Shown here: positions 7,881-12,655 of the stretch, in pieces
Position numbering within the stretch: the first letter of the stretch is position 1
Layout of the letters: each line of letters begins with the position of its first letter
From: Perkinsus olseni
Taxonomy: Eukaryota > Perkinsozoa > Perkinsida > Perkinsidae
Direction: 5' to 3'
Length of the DNA: 12,655 nucleotides
Assembly: GCA_013115135.1 (NCBI GenBank)
Contig: JABANP010000903.1
Coordinates: forward strand, 1-12,655
Notes under the pieces: generated by a model
Databases searched by the model: none
What the model saw: only the letters and a program-made list of their open reading frames with translations
What the model was told of the DNA's origin: nothing
Translations under genes and position numbers: made by a program

Positions 7881-9374
7881 ATGACAACCCACATACCGCT
7901 CGCGGCGGATCGCTCTAGACCCTCTTCCGGCTCCCAAAGGGAACGTGGTGATACTCGCCCCCGAGGCTGCCCCTTATCTACCATCGTGTTGGATCGATCC
8001 TTCCTCCGTAACTCCCAGAGCCACGAAGATGCATTCCTCTCCTCGGTGCCGGTCACCTCTGTCGATTTTTTCTTAAGTCATTCATGGTCTGCTGACGGCC
8101 TTTGGAAACAGGCGGCCCTTTTTTTCTGCTGTAGTTCGACGTCAGCTTACACGATATCGTTAATCTCATCTCTCGTGGGAGCCTCTTTCTTACATTCTCC
8201 CAGCTCTGCTTTCACAACCAACAAAGCAATCGTCTTAGTCTTTGGCTTTGTATCATTTCTGGTTGCCCTATTCATTATCCCGTTATTCAAACATCGCAAC
8301 ACCATGGTATTTCTTGATAAATGCTGTATACCACAGAAGGACCCCATAGCTAGGTCCTATGGTATATCGAAGCTGGCCGACTACCTGCAGGCATCAGACA
8401 AGCTGCTCATACTCTGGTCGCCTGATTATCTCAACCGCCTGTGGTGCGTCTACGAGTTGGCCGTCTTCCTGCAGACACATGATGAAGATGATGTGATTCT
8501 GGTCAATCTGGATCACCTCCAGCTCTGCGTATCGTTAATGCTCCTGCAGTTCTTGAGTATCCTTATTTTGGGCGTTACAGAATTTTTCGGCTACGGCGAA
8601 CAGCTGCATATTGGATTTGCCTTGAGCTTAGCTTCCAGCTTCCTGATAGGCCGTGGCGCCTTTGTTTGCGGTGAAGAGTGGCAGAAGTTCTGTAGTAGAG
8701 TGAAGTGTTTCAGCGTTCACAAAGCTAAGTGTTCATCATTGGCCGACTACTCTTACCTCAAGCAGCTTGTAACTGATATGTATGGTTCGGAGGCAGAGTT
8801 TGCAGCAGTCGTCAAAAGACTGTGGTTAGGCGAAGGCGAAGGAAAACACCTCCCAGAGTGGCTGTTTGCTGGTGCGTCGCTGCGAATCATTACTGCGCCT
8901 TACATACCTGTCATTGTTTGTTTCGCCGTGCAATATATCATCTGCGGGTTTAGAGGGGGCATTGAGCCTTCTGTGCCGATCTATCCTCCAGGCGTACCTT
9001 ATGAGCCCTTACCGGGTAAAATACATACAATGCTGTGGACTTCACGTCTATCGATCATACCCGTCTTGATGTTGTGCTTCCGCGCTCCATTAATGCTACT
9101 TGTAGGGCATAAACTGGCGACTACTGGTTGGATATCGGAGAAAGTGGACAAATGGTGCCGTGGTATCGCTTTCGCCATGTGTTTCGGTGTGTATAATTGT
9201 TTAACACAGATGATTTGCGGCTTGAGGATCTTTAATCATCCACTTTACTGGCCTGCGATAAGCGGGTTGACGAATGAAGCATCTCTATTCGTTTGCGGAA
9301 TCGTCGTTGTAACTACGGTATCTTTAATTTTACGACGATCATATGCATATGAGCTCCTGAGAGATTCATCGTAG
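7881..9374 (+). CDS. TIR-like multi-pass membrane protein, copy 1
   Basis: This uninterrupted 497-codon frame is the clearest gene in the window. Residues 62-69 (DFFLSHSW) match the first strand of TIR-type domains. Hydrophobic stretches follow at about 80-102 and 115-136. The domain then resumes with TMVFLDKCCIPQKDP (141-155), GISKLADYL and LLILWSPDYLNRLWCVYEL (175-193). Glu192 sits where TIR NAD-cleaving enzymes carry their catalytic glutamate. The C-terminal half has further probable membrane spans near 213-236, 243-262, 336-355, 386-408, 428-447 and 466-484, separated by a conserved soluble loop (about 264-315, with EEWQKF and SYLKQLVTDMYGSEAEF). The ATG at 7881 is the only methionine before the domain and aligns with an ATG in copy 2, so I keep it. 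Related TIR-like membrane proteins occur, as I recall, in dinoflagellates. Enzyme activity and compartment are inference. Confidence 0.9.
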   Translation: MTTHIPLAADRSRPSSGSQRERGDTRPRGCPLSTIVLDRSFLRNSQSHEDAFLSSVPVTSVDFFLSHSWSADGLWKQAALFFCCSSTSAYTISLISSLVGASFLHSPSSAFTTNKAIVLVFGFVSFLVALFIIPLFKHRNTMVFLDKCCIPQKDPIARSYGISKLADYLQASDKLLILWSPDYLNRLWCVYELAVFLQTHDEDDVILVNLDHLQLCVSLMLLQFLSILILGVTEFFGYGEQLHIGFALSLASSFLIGRGAFVCGEEWQKFCSRVKCFSVHKAKCSSLADYSYLKQLVTDMYGSEAEFAAVVKRLWLGEGEGKHLPEWLFAGASLRIITAPYIPVIVCFAVQYIICGFRGGIEPSVPIYPPGVPYEPLPGKIHTMLWTSRLSIIPVLMLCFRAPLMLLVGHKLATTGWISEKVDKWCRGIAFAMCFGVYNCLTQMICGLRIFNHPLYWPAISGLTNEASLFVCGIVVVTTVSLILRRSYAYELLRDSS

Positions 9375-10975
9375 TCATCCTCCAAACAGCAAGTTCATAT
9401 TAGACTCTCGTACTGATTTCATCCCGAGGATGTCGAGTTCTTGGGAAAGGTATCTTTCGGCTTAACTCAACGGATGCTTGCACCCTGTTTGGCATAGTGC
9501 CCTCACAACCTTCGGAACTTTTAAAGCAGCGACTGGCCGAGTAGTTCCCTGTCGGCCTCGGCATTTGATTGCAATGCCAATCCCCCAGCCTCTCGCGACG
9601 GATATGCGGTGATACGTGTCTCCAAGGATGCCTGTTCGGCTACCGCATACTAGTGTTGCGCAGGGTGTCCCCACGTGTGGTGAATTTACAGCTCTCGCCA
9701 ATTGCAGCCGCTGATGCAAAGCGCCATTTTTGACACCCTGGTTCCTTGTAATATTGGTCGTAACCTCTTCAAATTGTGTCTTGAAAATATTCACCGTCAA
9801 GGGATTACAAGACCTTCAAGTTCTTTACGAAGGTTTGAATCACCCTTTATACTAGTGCAAACGGCACCTGTGAGTTTCCTCCAATTTGTGAGTGTTTACA
9901 TGAACTCTGAGTGTCCACAGCGGATGATCCCTAAGTTTTCGGAGCGTTTCCTTGAGCGAACGTAGAGGAATTCGGTCTGTGTCGTGAAGTTCAGAAGATA
10001 GAGGGGCTCTGTAAGGGGTGATCACTCGGAACCCAGGCTTTGACTGAGAAAAATCTTCCGAAAAAAAGTGTTCCGTGCCCGTTCAACACAGCAGTGGTGA
10101 GAGGCAGCACGAAGCCTTTGCTATGCGTGCAGACGACAAAATAGTGCAACTATCGGGGACAAAACTAAGGTTCAATTCTCATCGCACAACATCTTCATAC
10201 ACCACGAAAAGAAATGCCACGAAAAGGAACGCAGGTTGTCTACTTGAAACAAAAACAAACTTTGGTCATTGAGAAAATGTTCCGACAAGATGGACGTCAA
10301 AAAGGAGATCAAGGTATGGTATGAGTCGTCCATATGTTGCACGGTACGAATGGACGGGAGCGTACAGAGGCAACGTTACGCTCCGAAGTCTGAATAGCAC
10401 AGGTGCTCGCGTCGTTCACTTCGCCACAAGCGGAAGGGGAAGAGTAAAGAACGTGCTGCCCGTGGCTGTAACAAGACACTGAGCCCCATCGCGAAGAGCA
10501 CATTCGCCGCAGTCTAGATTACGGCGCTAGCCCAGGATGACATACGTCACCGTGCAGGGGACAAGTACTTCGTGACACCTGCAAGCTATACGATAAACGG
10601 GCCAGTTTGTTCTCAGCAACTTTCGGGAGACCGCTTCCTTAGAAGGCATCGAGGCGCCGAGGATGTGCTTTAGGCTGGTCAATGAGGTAGAGAGCAACTG
10701 AGTGTTGCTGTCTCGCTGTGTGTGTCATTCTGCTGTCATTCGATTCTAAGCGGGTGTGTGCCGCTGTGCGGGCGACGGAATTGAGCGATTGGCGAGGAAG
10801 GAAGCTTCGAATGCGCGCTAAGAGATGGAAGACCAAGCCTTCTGGCAGGTCAGTGCTGTAGAGGCTGGAGTTGCCTATGAATCCATGTAGCCAGGGGTGG
10901 CTCTGATTCTTTTAGTTGTACGTCACGCTAGAGTATAAGGAGTAGCTTCTTCTAGACCTCAGTACCCTAGTACCA
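9375..10975. other. 1.6 kb spacer between the two TIR-like genes, no confident gene
   Basis: I see only unsupported short ORFs (9462-9800 minus, 9702-9965 plus, 10309-10503 minus). TGTCGAGTTC at 9431-9440, shortly after the stop of copy 1, recurs at 12575-12584 after copy 2 and is followed in both by a GGGAAA, so the 3' flanks seem to share ancestry. A 15-bp imperfect tandem repeat lies at 10202-10231. No inverted repeats or transposase explain the duplication. Confidence 0.55.
10202..10231 (+). repeat. Two-unit imperfect 15-bp tandem repeat
   Basis: CCACGAAAAGAAATG is followed immediately by CCACGAAAAGGAACG; they match at 13 of 15 positions. It lies in the spacer between the TIR-like genes and has no evident function. 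Confidence 0.6.
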
Positions 10976-11083
10976 ATGCCCACACCCCTCCCCCCCTCAT
11001 GACGGATCACACTGGGCCATCTTTGGGCTCCCCAGAGGGTTTGTGGAGATACGCGTCTCCGAGGCTGCCGCTTATCTACCATC
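10976..11083 (+). pseudogene. Eroded N-terminal extension of TIR-like copy 2
   Basis: The ATG at 10976 lies exactly 36 codons upstream of and in frame with the ATG at 11084. The stretch aligns with the first 35 codons of copy 1: both have an ATG followed by CCCACA, then CGGATC, GGCTCCC, CGAGGCTGCC and CTTATCTACCATC. In copy 2 codon 9 is TGA (11000-11002), so the old start yields only eight residues. Either the start has moved to 11084, where copy 1 has GTG, or the upstream part is now untranslated. Splicing around the TGA is possible but no good donor/acceptor pair is seen. Confidence 0.6.
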
Positions 11084-12526
11084 ATGTGGGATCGATACTT
11101 CCTCCGTAACTCCGAGAGCCACGAAGATGCATTCCTCTCCTCGGTGCCGGTCACCTCTGTCGATTTTTTCTTAAGCCATTCATGGTCTGCTGACGGCTTT
11201 TGGAAGCAAATGGCTCTTCTCATCTGCTGTAGTTCTACCTCTACCGAAAAGATCACGTTATTGGCGTCCCTCATGGGAGCTTACGCCTTCTACCCTCCTG
11301 TTCGAGGACTAAAGCTATTCGAACTGAGTGTATTAGCCTTTGGCTTTGTATCATTTCTGGTTGCCCTATTCATTATCCCGTTATTCAAACATCGCAGCAC
11401 CATGGTATTTCTTGATAAATGTTGTATACCACAGAAGGACCCCATTGCCAAGTCCTATGGTATATCGAAGCTGGCCGACTACCTGCGTGCATCAGACAAG
11501 CTGCTCATACTCTGGTCGCCTGATTATCTCAACCGCCTGTGGTGCGTCTACGAGTTGGCCGTCTTCCTGCAGACACATGATGAAGATGATGTGATCTTGG
11601 TCAACCTGGACCACCTCAAGCTCTGCATATCGCTAATGCTCTTGCAATTTTTCGGTAGCTTTATCTTGTGCGTCGCAGAACCTCGGGACGACGGAATGGC
11701 CCCCATTTTCACTTGGTACACCTTACAACTCTTGGGATTGGCCACAAGTCTTCTCATAGACCAGGGAGCCTTCGACTGCGGTGAAGAGTGGCAGAAGTTC
11801 TGTTCCGAAGTGAAGCGTTTCAACATACACAAAGCTAAGTGTTCATCATTGGCCGACTACTCCTACCTCAAGCAGCTTGTAACTGATATGTATGGTTCGG
11901 AGGCAGAGTTTGCAGCAGTCGTGAGGGGTCTTTGGTTGGGTAAAGACGAAGAGAAGCTTCACCCGAGTTGGCTGTTCTCCCGCGCTGCGCTGCGAATCAT
12001 TTGTGCGTCCTACATCCCCCTTGTTGTCTCACGCATAGCGTACCCCTTTACACGCTCAATCTCTCGTTCAATTGACAACGACTCGGTGCCCTTACTCCCG
12101 ATTTATGCTATAGGTACTGAAGTGACGGTTCTACCGAGCACTGTAGAGATACTGCTGTGGGAAATACGTAGCGGGATCATTACTCCGTTGATGATGTGCT
12201 TTCGTGCTCCATTGATATTACTTATAGCTCATAAACTAGCCACTAGTTGGGTCTCTGAGAAGGTCGAGAAATGGTGTTCCGGTATCTTCCTTGCCTTGCT
12301 CTTTGTTGCATATAATGGCTCAGTTGCGATAATATGCGGTTCCCAGATGTATTATCCGATCGACAAACCTCCGATGCGTGCACCGATGGATGAGGTCCTT
12401 CTGTGGACGTACGCCGCCGTTGCTGTTACTGTAGCATCATTCGTTTTACGACGCTCGTACACGTACGAACCTCTGACTGCAGTTTCAGCTTGCACTCGGA
12501 ACGTCGAGCAGAGTTTGGAGCGATGA
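11084..12526 (+). CDS. TIR-like multi-pass membrane protein, copy 2
   Basis: A 480-codon paralogue of the gene ending at 9374, in the same orientation. Key motifs are kept: DFFLSHSW (27-34), TMVFLDKCCIPQKDP (106-120), LLILWSPDYLNRLWCVYEL (140-158) with the candidate catalytic Glu157, and the loop EEWQKF...YLKQLVTDMYGSEAEF (about 234-276). Hydrophobic stretches near 44-67 and 80-102 again split the TIR-like domain. Later spans lie near 180-198, 212-226, 303-320, 360-383, 399-418 and 440-456. It is shorter than copy 1 at the N-terminus because of the upstream stop, but has a different, longer C-terminal tail after RRSYTYEPL, rich in Ser, Cys and Arg. The loop between the membrane spans at about 320-358 hardly resembles copy 1. 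The start at 11084 is the first in-frame ATG after the TGA. Confidence 0.9.
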   Translation: MWDRYFLRNSESHEDAFLSSVPVTSVDFFLSHSWSADGFWKQMALLICCSSTSTEKITLLASLMGAYAFYPPVRGLKLFELSVLAFGFVSFLVALFIIPLFKHRSTMVFLDKCCIPQKDPIAKSYGISKLADYLRASDKLLILWSPDYLNRLWCVYELAVFLQTHDEDDVILVNLDHLKLCISLMLLQFFGSFILCVAEPRDDGMAPIFTWYTLQLLGLATSLLIDQGAFDCGEEWQKFCSEVKRFNIHKAKCSSLADYSYLKQLVTDMYGSEAEFAAVVRGLWLGKDEEKLHPSWLFSRAALRIICASYIPLVVSRIAYPFTRSISRSIDNDSVPLLPIYAIGTEVTVLPSTVEILLWEIRSGIITPLMMCFRAPLILLIAHKLATSWVSEKVEKWCSGIFLALLFVAYNGSVAIICGSQMYYPIDKPPMRAPMDEVLLWTYAAVAVTVASFVLRRSYTYEPLTAVSACTRNVEQSLER

Positions 12527-12612
12527 GCACCATTTTTCTTGTATTGAAAATTTCTAAGGGTGCTATCAGAAGAGTGTCGAGTTCCAAGGGAAAATCGTAC
12601 GAGGCTCTCGCA

Positions 12613-12642
12613 CGAGTGCGAGTACGAGCACGAGTGCGAATG
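12613..12642 (+). repeat. Degenerate hexamer repeat
   Basis: Five tandem 6-mers follow the CGAGTG pattern (CGAGTG, CGAGTA, CGAGCA, CGAGTG, CGAATG) in the 3' flank of copy 2, about 90 nt after its stop codon. It may be a simple repeat or part of the 3' untranslated region. Confidence 0.6.
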
Positions 12643-12655
12643 ATAGATTAAATAT

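Overview
The window looks like nuclear DNA of an intron-rich unicellular eukaryote, most likely an alveolate close to dinoflagellates, with Perkinsus as my best guess. Base composition is balanced, genes are closely packed on the + strand, and the coding frame jumps between frames across many short GT-AG gaps, mostly 40 to 60 nt. The two intact genes encode multi-membrane-pass TIR-like proteins of a style I associate with dinoflagellates and their relatives. The organism call is inference. I see no bacterial operon signals, tRNA, rRNA, CRISPR array or recognisable transposon.

Layout. Positions 1-1021 hold a poorly resolved cluster of exon-like pieces; the last (861-1022) ends in a stop codon that overlaps the next start codon. 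Positions 1022-2201 hold a probable secreted or membrane-anchored protein gene with at least five exons, a clear signal peptide, a CxxC motif and a strongly basic tail; one of its internal junctions is unresolved. Positions 2397-6105 hold a long gene of about 16 exons. Joining exons by phase gives about 900 residues: a mitochondrial-type presequence followed by helical, leucine-rich repeats of the kind seen in organellar RNA-associated proteins. No hallmark domain could be named. Positions 6106-7880 carry no convincing gene.

Positions 7881-9374 and 11084-12526 are a tandem pair of paralogous, essentially intron-free genes encoding 497 and 480 residue proteins. Each has an N-terminal TIR-like domain interrupted by hydrophobic segments, followed by a polytopic membrane region. 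The TIR core is almost identical between the copies even at silent sites, while the flanking membrane segments and loops have diverged strongly. This suggests gene conversion of the core or divergence focused on the rest. The second copy has lost the start of the ancestral N-terminus through an in-frame TGA and now seems to begin at an internal methionine. The 1.6 kb between the two genes shows no confident gene.

Nothing ties the genes into one pathway. The helical-repeat protein is predicted to be organellar. The TIR-like pair are membrane proteins that keep the glutamate position used by TIR NAD-cleaving enzymes, so a signalling or NAD-related role is possible but unproven.
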